A stretch of DNA of 64,000 nt from Pedobacter sp. MC2016-24 (lineage in GTDB: Bacteria; Bacteroidota; Bacteroidia; Sphingobacteriales; Sphingobacteriaceae): positions 62,001 through 126,000 of the forward strand of contig NZ_JADFBX010000003.1 in assembly GCF_015223055.1 (NCBI RefSeq), given 5' to 3'. The notes under the pieces are model-generated. The model did no database searches and was not told the DNA's origin. It saw only the letters and a list, made by a program, of their open reading frames with translations. A program made the position numbers and the translations under genes. Shown one piece after another: positions 1 through 10,036 of this stretch; positions within the stretch are counted from its first letter, which is position 1, and each line of letters starts with the position of its first letter.

Positions 1-1602
1 TTTAAGTTTTTTCTCCATTGAGGAAAAAACAACTGGTACAAGATCTTCCTGATCTTGCTTCGCTGCAATTTCAAAACAGATCTCGAAGCTGAATTCTGAC
101 CCTTTGTTGATCTGACTCTCTAAAAATACCTTACTGCCGTGTAGTTCTGCCAGTTTCTGGGTGATTGTTAGGCCAAGACCCGTTCCTGAATGTTCTCGGT
201 TGGCGGCTTGTTGTATTTGCTTAAAGCTTTCAAATACATGGGCCTGTAATTCAGCTGGAATGCCACGGCCGGTATCTTGCACTTTGAAGTTTAGACATAC
301 AGTTGTTGGTGTTGAGGAGGTTTGTTTGATCAGCAGGGTAACTTCACCCTTTTCAGTAAATTTAATGGCATTGCTAATCAGATTGTTTAACATCTGGTTA
401 AGCCGTATCGGATCAGCAATAATCCATTGTGGAATATCGTCATCGAGATAGGTTTTGAGTAGAATTCCCTTAGACTCAGCCATCGATTTAAACTGGTTCT
501 TGATGTTCTTTACCAATTTGAACAGATCCACTTCGGTAAGCATCAGTTCCAGCTTTTCATTTTCCATTTTCGTGAGGTCAAGAATCTCATTGATCAGCTG
601 CATGAGGTGGTCAGCAGAAAAAATCAAATTACCAATATAATCTTCCTGATCTATGGTGTGGTTCATTTTCAGTAAGTTGGCAATGCCAATGATGCCGTTT
701 AAGGGCGTCCTGATTTCATGACTCATGACAGAAAGGAATTCAGACTTAGTCTGAGATGCTTTTTCTGCCGTATTTTTTGCCTCAATTAGGGCCAGTTCGT
801 TTTCTTTTTTGAGCGTGATGTCCATTAAGGCACCACGCATCATGATTACCCTATTCCCGCTTGAAACGGGAATGGCAATAGCTTCAACCCATTTTTTTAT
901 GCCTTTGGCACTGGTAAAACTCAATTCCAGGTTGTATGGTCGAAATTGTTTAATGGCAGTTCCGGCACTTTGATTTAACTGTGCCCAGCCCTCAGCGCCA
1001 AGAAATGATTCTAGGCTCTCCAGGGATAACAAATAATCCTCTTCAACGTCAAACAAGGCATATGCTTGCTTTGTCCAGAATATATTCCCTGAAACCAGAT
1101 CGTATTCCCAGCCAGCAGTGATGCTTAATTTCTGACTTAAATCAAGCAGGTCATTCCGCATCTCCAACTGATTTTTGGTTTCTTCTAACGCCAGTTCAGA
1201 AATTTTCTGGGTACTGATGTCCTGAATACTAAATACGAGAATGTAGTTTTCCAAATCCGCATGAATAGAAACGGGTTTTATTCTTGCCTTAAACCACTTA
1301 TTCACAGCAGGATTTAAGTGTTTGTAAATGAGCTCCTGAACATTGCCGGTTTTTATGGCTTCATTTAATGGGGCTGTAAATATATCTGCATTAGGGCCTA
1401 AAACTTCGGTTATACTTTTACAAAGGAAATCTTCTTTGGGCATAAAAAGCATACTTGGATCAGAGGCCCAGACATTTCTAATTACATGATTTCCATCCAC
1501 TTCAAAAACAATATCGTCAAGCGAAGCAATCAGTGATTGTAGGTGTGCTGTCAATTCCTGTAACTTTTCGCCGCGTTCTTCGTATGGAGGTAACTGATTC
1601 AT
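1..1602 (-). CDS. PAS-domain histidine kinase, 3' end cut by window edge
   Basis: Translation leftward from the ATG at 1602 stays open for 534 codons to the window edge, so the C-terminus is missing. Two PAS-like sensor regions fill roughly residues 15-270. A HisKA domain follows, with the phosphoacceptor His295 in SHEIRTPLNG. A HATPase domain shows the N box (LNNLISNAIKFT), DTGRGI and GTGLGL motifs. No transmembrane segment is visible, so the protein is probably cytoplasmic. The last visible residues (SSMEKKLK) look like a linker after the ATPase domain, so a C-terminal receiver domain (hybrid kinase) is likely but not visible. The gene lies 81 nt downstream of the LuxR-type regulator on the same strand and may be co-transcribed with it. 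Confidence 0.85.
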   Translation of the reverse strand, partial: MNQLPPYEERGEKLQELTAHLQSLIASLDDIVFEVDGNHVIRNVWASDPSMLFMPKEDFLCKSITEVLGPNADIFTAPLNEAIKTGNVQELIYKHLNPAVNKWFKARIKPVSIHADLENYILVFSIQDISTQKISELALEETKNQLEMRNDLLDLSQKLSITAGWEYDLVSGNIFWTKQAYALFDVEEDYLLSLESLESFLGAEGWAQLNQSAGTAIKQFRPYNLELSFTSAKGIKKWVEAIAIPVSSGNRVIMMRGALMDITLKKENELALIEAKNTAEKASQTKSEFLSVMSHEIRTPLNGIIGIANLLKMNHTIDQEDYIGNLIFSADHLMQLINEILDLTKMENEKLELMLTEVDLFKLVKNIKNQFKSMAESKGILLKTYLDDDIPQWIIADPIRLNQMLNNLISNAIKFTEKGEVTLLIKQTSSTPTTVCLNFKVQDTGRGIPAELQAHVFESFKQIQQAANREHSGTGLGLTITQKLAELHGSKVFLESQINKGSEFSFEICFEIAAKQDQEDLVPVVFSSMEKKLK

Positions 1603-1683
1603 GGTACACAATAGGATAAATCAAATATAACGAAAACTACACTGAATTTTAGGTTACTATAAAATCTCCTGACAGCAATTGTC

Positions 1684-2313
1684 TCAGATGTTGTGTTCAT
1701 TTGCAAATTGAATCAGTCCGGCAATGCCTTGGATGTTCAGTTTTCTATAAATATTCTTACGGTGCGTTTCTATGGTATAAGTGCTTAGAAATAACGCTGT
1801 AGATATCTGCTTACTGCTCATTCCCAATTTAATTAATTTAATGATCTCAATTTCCCGGGCAGATAGCTTCAATTCGTTTGCGAAACTGTCTTGCTGCCAG
1901 GTCGGTGCAGTTTGTTCATGTTGAAAAGGAAAATCGAAACTGGTACCCCCGTTTGCAATCAGGATTATCTTTTCTTTCAATAAGGGTGCAGTAATGTCTT
2001 TTAATAGAAAGCCCTTTACACCATCTTCTTTAGCCGTAGCAATGACTTTGTTGTCAAAATACATACTTAGAAACACGATTTTTACCTCCGGTAAGCGTTG
2101 CTTGATTTTTTTAGCGGCTTCGAGGCCGTTCATAAAGGGCATATTGATATCCAGCAATACCAGATCTGGGGTGATCACATTCAATGCTTGCATCAGGAGT
2201 TTGCCATTGGCAGCTTTGGCAACAACCTCAAAATTGGGGACACTATTTAAGATTTGCTCCACTCCATCGGTAAATAGTAAATGGTCATCGGCTATAATTA
2301 TTTTCGTTTTCAT
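1684..2313 (-). CDS. NarL/FixJ-family response regulator
   Basis: This 209-residue protein has an N-terminal receiver domain with the acidic pocket at Asp9-Asp10, the phosphoacceptor Asp55 in LLDINMP, and Lys104-like conserved positions. A C-terminal LuxR-type helix-turn-helix (about residues 145-205) carries LSAREIEIIKLIKLGMSSKQ and THRKNIYRKL. It is expected to be phosphorylated by its partner kinase and to bind DNA. Its ATG overlaps the stop of the upstream 7TM-type histidine kinase by 4 nt, which is the classic arrangement for a translationally coupled two-component pair. The regulated genes cannot be read from the sequence. Confidence 0.93.
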   Translation of the reverse strand: MKTKIIIADDHLLFTDGVEQILNSVPNFEVVAKAANGKLLMQALNVITPDLVLLDINMPFMNGLEAAKKIKQRLPEVKIVFLSMYFDNKVIATAKEDGVKGFLLKDITAPLLKEKIILIANGGTSFDFPFQHEQTAPTWQQDSFANELKLSAREIEIIKLIKLGMSSKQISTALFLSTYTIETHRKNIYRKLNIQGIAGLIQFANEHNI

Positions 2314-4211
2314 GTTTCAATAGGGATTTCTATAATGACTGATGTTCCTGCCGGACTGTCGTCAATGTTGATTTTACCATTTAAAAATTCAGTTCTGGAA
2401 TAGATGTTTTTCATCCCGATGCCCTTTGTACTCTTGGCTGTACTGCCGCCTATGCCATTGTCTTCCAGCATCACCATGATTTCTGTATCCGTGATCAAAA
2501 GTTGTATGGTTGCCAGATTTGCCTGGGAGTGTTTGAGGGTATTGTTTATCAATTCATTGATGATGCGGTATATGGTAATGGAGAAGATATTCTCAATGCT
2601 ATGATCTTCCCCTTCAGTAATTAGGGTGAAACGAATGTTGCTGATGATGTTCAGTTCATCAACACGTTTTTTCAGAATATAAAAGATACCGAGTTCAGCA
2701 AAATCTTTAGGTAATAAATCATGTGATATGGACCTTAAATCATTTATGGCTTTTCGTCCGATGTCAATACTTTTTTTATAATGTGCCTCTGTCTCCAGGG
2801 GATTTCGGTTTTCAGGAACGTTGCTGATGTGTAACATAAGCGTACCCAATGTAGATCCGACATCGTCATGGATATCTTGTGCAATACGTTTGCGTTCATC
2901 TTCCTGGGCAGCTACGATTTTTTGCAGGGTTTCTTTTTGATTCAAAGTCAGCTCAAGCAGGAGCTTTTCTTTTTCATCCTTGTATAAGTTGTAGCGGTAA
3001 ACAATGCCCATAAAAATGACCAGGGCTTCGAAGGCCAGGCCAATTTGTGAGTCGTTTGGTATTGACTGCATGCTGCTGTTTAGATTGCCACTCAGGATGT
3101 ATACGCAATGTTTGATCACGCCGAAAATTAAAAAGGCCCCACCAATTACATATAACCAGGCCAATTTGAACTTTTGAAAGATCTTTTCAATCGCAATAAT
3201 ATAAAACAAGAGGGTAAGTAAAATGACTGCGCCAACAAAAATGCGCAGAAATAGTACTTTTAGGGCGATGTCATGCCCAAACCAGTAATTGATGACCAGG
3301 CAGGCCATGATCAGTAAGCAAAAAAGATATTTTAATAAATCCATTGCCCATTTAAACCGACTATTCTCACGCGTGACCTGTAAAAAAGAAGTAATCAGAT
3401 TGGCCATCGTAATTAAGGCCAGGCCTGAAGCAATGTATTCTGATATGTAAGCAAAAGAGGGAAGGTTGGGGTATATGTATTGAAAATCGAAAGATATGCT
3501 GCAATACATCCAATACATCATAGAAAGTACGTATTGGACATACAGGAAGTGAATTTTTTCTTTTAAAGAGAGGTATAGGAAAATATTGATCAAAATGCTG
3601 AAAAACATTACGCCGGTAAAAATGCCAAGAAACATGTACTCATTTTTTTCCTCGGCGCTAAAAGCCCGGTCGCCTTTTAAAGTTGGTAATATATTCAGGT
3701 TGTATCCCCTGTTGTCAATAAAGACCAGATAGGTACTGGAACTTTCATTGTGCAGGGCCAGGGGAAATACGATGTCGTAGTGGCTATAGGGGCGGGCACC
3801 GAAATTTAGCTTCATTCCAGATTGGCCCATCATCACAAAGCCATTATCAGTTTTTCGATACATTTTAGCTAGCTTAAGCCAGGGTTGGTGTAATTGCAGA
3901 TAAAACACGTCATCTGTATCTTGTTGATTTTTTACAGTGAAAGTAAGCCAGTAAAAATCTCTTGTAGCTGTGGCGTTGATGGTGTGATTCGGAGCTAGTT
4001 TTTTAAATGAACTGGTGGCTAATAATTTAGAGATATCAGCCAGGGAATTGTCGACAGCTGTGTTGAAATAATACAAATGCTTGCTGATATCATAGTTCTT
4101 GTCATTCTTTATAAATAGTGTATCCGGCTGTACCTGTGCCAGTGTTTGAAAAGTCAGTAAGATGACAGCGGCGATACTAAGACCTGCCCATTTAAATAAT
4201 TTACCGATCAC
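2310..4211 (-). CDS. 7TMR-DISM-type sensor histidine kinase (HisKA_3)
   Basis: The protein has an N-terminal secretory signal and an extracytoplasmic 7TMR-DISM sensor domain (about the first 190 residues). Seven hydrophobic segments and a short coiled coil follow. The NarL-partner type kinase core has the phosphoacceptor His in RIAQDIHDDVGSTLG (codon at 2870-2868) and a HATPase with LEDNGIGG. The transmembrane receptor probably senses a carbohydrate or other periplasmic ligand and phosphorylates the LuxR-type regulator whose gene overlaps its 3' end. No ATG is available near the 5' end. I prefer GTG at 4211 because it gives a compact signal peptide ending in TLAQ. A TTG at 4253 would add 14 residues in front of it. 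Confidence 0.88.
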   Translation of the reverse strand: MIGKLFKWAGLSIAAVILLTFQTLAQVQPDTLFIKNDKNYDISKHLYYFNTAVDNSLADISKLLATSSFKKLAPNHTINATATRDFYWLTFTVKNQQDTDDVFYLQLHQPWLKLAKMYRKTDNGFVMMGQSGMKLNFGARPYSHYDIVFPLALHNESSSTYLVFIDNRGYNLNILPTLKGDRAFSAEEKNEYMFLGIFTGVMFFSILINIFLYLSLKEKIHFLYVQYVLSMMYWMYCSISFDFQYIYPNLPSFAYISEYIASGLALITMANLITSFLQVTRENSRFKWAMDLLKYLFCLLIMACLVINYWFGHDIALKVLFLRIFVGAVILLTLLFYIIAIEKIFQKFKLAWLYVIGGAFLIFGVIKHCVYILSGNLNSSMQSIPNDSQIGLAFEALVIFMGIVYRYNLYKDEKEKLLLELTLNQKETLQKIVAAQEDERKRIAQDIHDDVGSTLGTLMLHISNVPENRNPLETEAHYKKSIDIGRKAINDLRSISHDLLPKDFAELGIFYILKKRVDELNIISNIRFTLITEGEDHSIENIFSITIYRIINELINNTLKHSQANLATIQLLITDTEIMVMLEDNGIGGSTAKSTKGIGMKNIYSRTEFLNGKINIDDSPAGTSVIIEIPIET

Positions 4212-4366
4212 TGAGTAGCCATTTTTACTTATCCAAATGTCGAATATAAACAATTAAACGGCGGTACCCAATGTTGGGTAATTATCAATTCATCACTTCT
4301 TCTATTATAAGACACTAAACAAATAGGTTAAAATATTTGTTCATCATAAATCAACCCTATCATACT

Positions 4367-5680
4367 ATGAAAAAATTATTCCCAATCGTATTGTTGCTGC
4401 CTTTTGCTATAGCTTGTCAGTCCAATAATAAGACATCCCAGATACAAGCGGATAGTGTCAAAACACCCGGAGATCAGCAAATTAAATTGCCAGAGCCGAG
4501 TGCCTCCAAGAATAAATTTAGTAAAGTCATTGGTTGGCCTGCTGGTAAAACCCCAGTCGCGCCTGCAGGTTTTGTGGTCACTAAATTCGCAGAAAACATC
4601 AAAAGTCCACGTAACATCTATATTGCTCCAAATGGAGATGTGCTTGTGGCATTGGCCAATTCAGAACGTGGCACAGCCGAAAAATTAGCAGCCGCCATTT
4701 CAGGCAAATCGAAATCTGAGCAGGGTGGAGAAAGTGCAAATACGATTCTGCTTTTCAGAGACAATAATAACGATGGTAAACCAGAACTGCAATCTGAATT
4801 TCTGGCTAATTTAAACCAGCCTTATGGCGTTCTGATCATTGGAAATTTCTTTTATGTAGCCAATACAGATGGTTTATGGCAGTATCCTTATGTCAGTGGG
4901 GCCACTAAAATAACGCAGCCAGGAAAGCAGATTCTGAATTTACCCGCCGGAGGATACAATAACCACTGGACAAGAAATCTCATCGCGAATTCTTCAAATT
5001 CTAAAATTTACATAACGGTCGGTTCGGGTAGTAATGTAGCCGAGCATGGCATAGAGCATGAGAAACGCCGGGCTAATATCCTGGAGATTAATCCAGATGG
5101 CACCGGAGAGGTAGTTTATGCAAGCGGGCTGCGTAATCCTGTAGGTTTAGCCTGGGCACCTGGCAATAGCGGTGTTTTGTGGACGGCGGTAAATGAACGC
5201 GATGAACTGGGTGATGAACTGGTTCCGGATTACATTACCAGCGTTAAAAAAGGTGGGTTTTACGGCTGGCCTTATTCTTATTATGGACAACATCTGGATC
5301 CAAGATTGAAAGGACAAGGGGCAGATCTTGTTAAATTGGCTATTGTTCCAGATATTGCTGTGGGTGCCCATACCGCTTCGCTTGGACTTACATTTTATAC
5401 TGCCCAGCAATTTCCTGCAAAATACCATAATGGAGTTTTCATTGGGCAACATGGTTCCTGGAACCGTTCTGCATTGTCCGGTTATAAAGTAGCATTTGTT
5501 CCTTTTAAAGATGGTAAAAAAGCGGGAGAACTGGAAGATTTCCTAAGTGGATTTATTGCTGATGAAGGCAAAGGAGAAGTATATGGCCGCCCGGTAGGTG
5601 TTGCGGTCGCTAAAGATGGATCTTTACTCGTTGCTGATGATGTAAGTAATGTCATTTGGAGAGTCTCAGTTAAATCATAA
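4367..5680 (+). CDS. PQQ-type sugar dehydrogenase, lipoprotein
   Basis: The protein has 437 residues from the ATG at 4367. That start gives a clean lipoprotein signal peptide, LLPFAIAC, whereas an upstream TTG at 4337 would put ten residues ahead of it. The body is a soluble glucose/sorbosone dehydrogenase-type six-bladed beta-propeller with recognisable stretches such as GLRNPVGLAWAPG, FYGWPYSYYG and GVFIGQHGSWNRS. Family members oxidise aldose sugars with PQQ as cofactor, although many Bacteroidota members have no tested substrate. It should sit in the periplasm or at the outer membrane. It is divergent from the 7TM-type kinase gene, so a functional link to that receptor is possible but unproven. 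Confidence 0.85.
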   Translation: MKKLFPIVLLLPFAIACQSNNKTSQIQADSVKTPGDQQIKLPEPSASKNKFSKVIGWPAGKTPVAPAGFVVTKFAENIKSPRNIYIAPNGDVLVALANSERGTAEKLAAAISGKSKSEQGGESANTILLFRDNNNDGKPELQSEFLANLNQPYGVLIIGNFFYVANTDGLWQYPYVSGATKITQPGKQILNLPAGGYNNHWTRNLIANSSNSKIYITVGSGSNVAEHGIEHEKRRANILEINPDGTGEVVYASGLRNPVGLAWAPGNSGVLWTAVNERDELGDELVPDYITSVKKGGFYGWPYSYYGQHLDPRLKGQGADLVKLAIVPDIAVGAHTASLGLTFYTAQQFPAKYHNGVFIGQHGSWNRSALSGYKVAFVPFKDGKKAGELEDFLSGFIADEGKGEVYGRPVGVAVAKDGSLLVADDVSNVIWRVSVKS

Positions 5681-5687
5681 AGTGTTC

Positions 5688-5717
5688 TTTTGTTTAAGAA
5701 AAAACTCTATATCTTTA
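5688..5717 (+). promoter_or_regulatory. Candidate Bacteroidota-type promoter for the phytochrome gene
   Basis: TTTTG at 5688-5692 is followed 17 nt later by TATCTTTA at 5710-5717, seven of eight matches to the Bacteroidota -7 box TAnnTTTG. The start codon lies 23 nt downstream. The call rests on pattern matching only. Confidence 0.4.
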
Positions 5718-5739
5718 ACAGATTTTAGATGTTACACTT

Positions 5740-7947
5740 ATGCCAGATTTTCAGATCGATCTTAACACTTGCGATAACGAACCCATTCATATTCCCGGAC
5801 AAGTGCAGTCCCACGGCTTTATCATCGGACTGGATGACGCACTGTTTATTCGTTTTCATAGTGATAATCTGGACGCGTTTATATTGGGTTATCAAGTCGA
5901 TTTGATTGGAAAGCCACTTAGCTTCCTGGCTAAAAATATTGGTGTTGAAAATCCTTTGGGATTGGAGCAACTGATCATATTGGGTAGGACGAATAATTTT
6001 GAGCAAATTAATCCCTACCGGATGACCATTTCCGGGCTGGCGTTGAACCTGATTATTTCAAAATCTGCAGACTATTTTATGCTGGAGTTTGAGCCTGCTG
6101 AAATTAGTGCTGGCCAGGATATCAGTGGACTGATTGGCAGTTCGATTTCTGAAATGCTTGGCGATAAAGATTTACAAACACTCTTGTTTAACAGCGCTCA
6201 GCAGGTCAAAAAAATCATTGGATACGATCGGGTCATGGTATATCGTTTCGCGGAGGATGGTCATGGAGAAGTTGTTGCAGAAGCGAAAAATGAGGATTTG
6301 AATTCCTGGCTGGGCCTACATTACCCAGCCTCAGATATTCCAAAGCAAGCACGTGAACTATACAAGCTAAATCTGACCAGGCTAATTGCCGATGTCAATA
6401 CGCAGCCTGCTAAAATATTAGGTGCTAATGCCAACTTGGGGCCGATTGACCTGACGCATTCGCAATTGAGAGCTGTGAGCCCTATGCACATACAGTATCT
6501 GAAGAATATGGGCGTAGCTTCAAGTTTTAGCATCTCACTGATTTATAAACAAGAACTTTGGGGGCTCATTGCCTGCCATCAGTATACGCCCCGTTTTATA
6601 CCCTATAAGGCCAGGTCTTCAGCTAAACTAATCGGACAGATTCTTTCTTCTGCACTTGAATTCAGACAGGACGAAGCCGATTACCAGATTCAGGAAGATT
6701 TTAATGGCAGGATGGAAAAACTGGTCAAATCTTTAAATGAACATGAGCATATAGACGATGGATTGGTCAATGATCAGACTGATAATTTGCTGCGGATAAC
6801 GCAAGCCACAGGTGTGGTAGTTGCTTATGAGGGGAGGCGTACTAAGGTGGGGAAAACGCCTGATGACAGGTTGATAGATCAACTTATAGATTGGCTTACC
6901 ATACATCAAAAAGAAGCCATCTGGCATACTGATCACCTGTCTCAGGTTTTTCCTGAATCAAAAAAATATACAGTTACAGCAAGTGGAATCTTGGTTTGCA
7001 TGCTGTCCAGGGAACTTAAGGAATTCATCATTTGGTTCAAGCCAGAAAAGTTAATGACGATCCAATGGGCAGGTAATCCAGAAAAACCGGTAGCAATAGA
7101 TTTTTCCGGTTTTACCCATATTTCCCCGCGTCATTCCTTCGAAGCATGGGCTCAAACGGTCTCTGGAAAATCCGAATATTGGAAGCCTGAAGAATTGAGA
7201 TCAGCAGTGCGCTTGAAAGAAGAAATCTTATACGCAATCAATCAGAAAGCCGGAGCAATCCGAATGCTGAATGAGCGGTTAAGGCATGCCTATGAAGAGT
7301 TGGACACTTTTAGTTATACCATTTCACACGATTTAAAAAATCCAATTGCAGTTATTAAAAATTATGTGCAGTTGTTAAAACGTAGTGAAATAGACGAAAG
7401 AACTGCATCATTTCTGGACAGGATTACAAGGACTGCGGATAAAATGCATGTGATGATTCAGGAAATTCTGGAATATTCCAGAATTGGCAAACTTGAAATC
7501 TGTTACAAGCAAATTCCTATGGCTGCAATCATCAGAGAAATGGTCGCTGAATTCCAACTGATATACGGCCCTGAGGCATTGATTAATATCGGTGATACGC
7601 CAACACTTCAGGGGGATTCTTTTATGATACAACAGGTGTTTTCGAATCTGATTGGTAATGCGTTGAAATATAGCCAGGAATCCAGCCCTTCTCAGGTTCA
7701 TATTTCCGGATCAGCCACAGGAGATGAAATTTGCTATGTGATTCATGACAACGGTCTCGGTATTGACACACAAGACCTCCCTTTTGTATTTGACTTATTT
7801 AAACGGATGCAAAACACTCAGCATATTGAAGGTTCTGGTGTGGGGCTTGCTATTGTAAAGCGCATTGTGGATAAGCATAAAGGACGGATTTGGGTAGAAA
7901 GTGAGCCAGGAAAAGGTTCCAAGTTCTTTGTCTGCTTCAATCAGTAA
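5740..7947 (+). CDS. Bacteriophytochrome histidine kinase
   Basis: This 735-residue protein has the full order PAS-GAF-PHY-HisKA-HATPase. Cys11, in NTCDNEPIHIPG, is at the position that binds biliverdin in bacteriophytochromes. The GAF domain has PASDIP and the chromophore-pocket His in AVSPMHIQYLKNMG. The PHY tongue has PRHSFEAW, a match to the PRxSFxxW motif. The phosphoacceptor is His530 in ISHDLKNPIAV, and the ATPase has DNGLGI and GSGVGLAI. It should be a cytoplasmic red/far-red light sensor kinase. No response regulator gene is adjacent, so the partner is elsewhere. No haem oxygenase gene for biliverdin is present in the window. Confidence 0.95.
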   Translation: MPDFQIDLNTCDNEPIHIPGQVQSHGFIIGLDDALFIRFHSDNLDAFILGYQVDLIGKPLSFLAKNIGVENPLGLEQLIILGRTNNFEQINPYRMTISGLALNLIISKSADYFMLEFEPAEISAGQDISGLIGSSISEMLGDKDLQTLLFNSAQQVKKIIGYDRVMVYRFAEDGHGEVVAEAKNEDLNSWLGLHYPASDIPKQARELYKLNLTRLIADVNTQPAKILGANANLGPIDLTHSQLRAVSPMHIQYLKNMGVASSFSISLIYKQELWGLIACHQYTPRFIPYKARSSAKLIGQILSSALEFRQDEADYQIQEDFNGRMEKLVKSLNEHEHIDDGLVNDQTDNLLRITQATGVVVAYEGRRTKVGKTPDDRLIDQLIDWLTIHQKEAIWHTDHLSQVFPESKKYTVTASGILVCMLSRELKEFIIWFKPEKLMTIQWAGNPEKPVAIDFSGFTHISPRHSFEAWAQTVSGKSEYWKPEELRSAVRLKEEILYAINQKAGAIRMLNERLRHAYEELDTFSYTISHDLKNPIAVIKNYVQLLKRSEIDERTASFLDRITRTADKMHVMIQEILEYSRIGKLEICYKQIPMAAIIREMVAEFQLIYGPEALINIGDTPTLQGDSFMIQQVFSNLIGNALKYSQESSPSQVHISGSATGDEICYVIHDNGLGIDTQDLPFVFDLFKRMQNTQHIEGSGVGLAIVKRIVDKHKGRIWVESEPGKGSKFFVCFNQ

Positions 7948-8037
7948 AAATCCGGGAAGTTGAATTCTATCTTGATAATTTGCTTTATTCCGATTAGTTA
8001 TTTACATTGATCCCAAGGCAACGTAAAGATAGTGAAA

Positions 8038-8628
8038 ATGGCCATTATACCTCTTAACAAAGAAAGCGACCTGTTGGCGAAAATTGCTGAAGGGGATGAG
8101 CGGGCATTTAAAATAGTCTATGAATTTTACCAGCATAAAATATATACCTTCTGTTTACCTATACTTCATTCCGAAATACTTTCGGAGGAAGTTGTTCAGG
8201 AATCTATGCTTAAGTTATGGAGCATGGGTTATCAGCTTAAAACGATCGTAAACTTAGATGGCTATCTCAAATCAATTGCGAGAAACCGGGCGCTTGACTT
8301 GCTGCGTCAACAGAAACTCGTAGCGCGGGCAGACCACAAGTTAAGTAGTAGCTGGACCGAAGCGCATAACGAGACTGAAGAGCAAATTATGTTGAATGAT
8401 ACCAATAAAGTGTTAAAAGATGCCATTGATCAGCTTCCAAGGCAACAGAAGTTAGTTTATGAGCTTTCGCAGCAAAAGGGTTTAAAAAATGATGATATCG
8501 CAGTACAGTTGGACCTGAGTCCTGCTACCGTTCAAACGCATCTTAAACTGGCAAAGAAATTCCTGCGGGAGCAAATCAGAAAAAATACGGACATTGCCAT
8601 TCTGATCATCTTGTTAAAATTGTTATAA
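8038..8628 (+). CDS. ECF sigma factor, FecI-like
   Basis: The protein has 196 residues from the ATG at 8038; a GTG two codons upstream is the alternative. It shows sigma-70 region 2 (EEVVQESMLKLWSMG, GYLKSIARNRALDLLRQQ) and region 4 (LPRQQKLVYELSQQKGLKNDDI, LSPATVQTHLKLAKKFLR). The hydrophobic C-terminal tail is common in Bacteroidota FecI-like factors. It directs RNA polymerase to the downstream uptake genes once released by the FecR-like protein encoded next. This sigma/anti-sigma/SusC order is the standard signal-transducing SusC arrangement. Confidence 0.92.
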   Translation: MAIIPLNKESDLLAKIAEGDERAFKIVYEFYQHKIYTFCLPILHSEILSEEVVQESMLKLWSMGYQLKTIVNLDGYLKSIARNRALDLLRQQKLVARADHKLSSSWTEAHNETEEQIMLNDTNKVLKDAIDQLPRQQKLVYELSQQKGLKNDDIAVQLDLSPATVQTHLKLAKKFLREQIRKNTDIAILIILLKLL

Positions 8629-8720
8629 TTTTTTTTATTTTCCATTACCCAAGTTCAGCATCCCGTTCGTCTACCAATAAACGACCTTTCAATTTTAAAC
8701 CAAACACCACTACAATTCAC

Positions 8721-9893
8721 ATGGAAGAGCAAAGGCTAATCTATCTATATCAGCAACATAAAGCACGGCAACTTAGTTCCGTTGAAGAACAAGAATGGCA
8801 GACTGCTTTAGCAGAGGATAGTAATTTACTTTTGCAAACAGTGGGTGCAGATTGGGATCGGTTGAATGCCGATGAATATGTCAAAGTAAATGCGGAAAGC
8901 TCAAAAAACACTTTGAAATACATTTTGTCTCAGCCTCAGCTAAAACCGGCAGTCAAATTATGGCCGAAAATTGCGGTAGCAGCAACACTTATTTTTAGTA
9001 TGGCCAGTGCAGCTTACTTTTACATCGGGCGCCAGTCCATTTTATCAAATAGCGTTGCTTTTGATCAAGTTATAAAACCAGGAAAGAACAGGGCTACTTT
9101 AACTTTAGCAGATGGCAAGGAAATTTCTTTGAACGATGCTGCCAATGGAGATCTGATCAAACAAGCTGGATTATCAATTTCAAAAACAGCCGAAGGGCAG
9201 TTGGTTTATAACGTTGAAAATGTAGATAATATAACAGATGATTCCAAAATGAATACCATCTCTACACCTAATGGTGGTGAATGGCAAATACGTTTACCAG
9301 ATGGCTCAACAGTCTGGTTAAATGCAGCATCTTCTTTAGTGTATCCCCTGAATATTGGTGTAGCTAAAACCCGTAAGGTAAAGTTAAGGGGTGAAGCCTA
9401 TTTTGAAGTAGCGAAGAATGCTGCGCATCCTTTTATTGTAGAAACGGAAAAACAAATGCTTGAAGTTTTAGGGACACATTTTAATGTAAATAGTTATGCA
9501 GACGAACAAATCACCAGAACAACTTTGTTAGAGGGAAGTATTCGTGTTGCCGATGCTAAGAACTTATCTGCAACCGAAGTTTTGAAGCCCGGTGAACAGG
9601 CCGTTTTGTCTGCCAATGGAATCAAAGTAAGTACTGTAGATACGGATGAATCTGTTGCATGGAAAAATGGGTATTTTAAGTTCAACAATGAAAAGCAGGA
9701 AAGTATCATGCGTAAAATTTCCAGATGGTATAATATTCAGGTTGAATATGCTGATCAGGAAGCTAAAAACGTGGTGTATTACGGTACCATGAGCAGGTTT
9801 GAAAAAATCTCTCAGGTATTGCAAAAGTTTGAACAAACAGGAGAAGTAAGCTTCGATCTTAAAGGCAACAAGCTGATCGTTTATAAAGAATAA
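8721..9893 (+). CDS. FecR-like anti-sigma factor (DUF4974 C-terminus)
   Basis: This 390-residue inner-membrane protein has a cytoplasmic N-terminal part (about 1-80) and one transmembrane helix around 82-104 (VAAATLIFSMASAAYFYIG). A periplasmic FecR domain follows, with NGGEWQIRLPDGSTVWLNAA and LRGEAYFEVAKN, then the C-terminal DUF4974 half. It is expected to hold the FecI-like sigma factor and to release it when the SusC-like transporter, through its N-terminal STN domain, signals that substrate is present. The next gene encodes exactly such an STN-bearing transporter. Confidence 0.92.
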   Translation: MEEQRLIYLYQQHKARQLSSVEEQEWQTALAEDSNLLLQTVGADWDRLNADEYVKVNAESSKNTLKYILSQPQLKPAVKLWPKIAVAATLIFSMASAAYFYIGRQSILSNSVAFDQVIKPGKNRATLTLADGKEISLNDAANGDLIKQAGLSISKTAEGQLVYNVENVDNITDDSKMNTISTPNGGEWQIRLPDGSTVWLNAASSLVYPLNIGVAKTRKVKLRGEAYFEVAKNAAHPFIVETEKQMLEVLGTHFNVNSYADEQITRTTLLEGSIRVADAKNLSATEVLKPGEQAVLSANGIKVSTVDTDESVAWKNGYFKFNNEKQESIMRKISRWYNIQVEYADQEAKNVVYYGTMSRFEKISQVLQKFEQTGEVSFDLKGNKLIVYKE

Positions 9894-10010
9894 ATTACAA
9901 TAACTAACCTTTGTCTTTCAAAAGAAAACATAAACAATTTTAACTTAAACCAAACCGACTATGACCAAACTTCGACAACAAAACTTCTGAGCCAAATGCC
10001 AGTAAAATAA

Positions 10011-10036
10011 TAAAGGAGTGCGCTAACACCCCTTTA
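10011..10036 (+). other. Imperfect hairpin in the fecR-susC interval
   Basis: The 267-nt gap between the anti-sigma and susC-like genes contains no gene. It holds an imperfect inverted repeat, TAAAGGAGTG against ACACCCCTTTA, with one mismatch and a short T-rich tail. It could be a weak terminator or an mRNA processing structure that separates the regulators from the transporter operon. Confidence is low. Confidence 0.25.
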
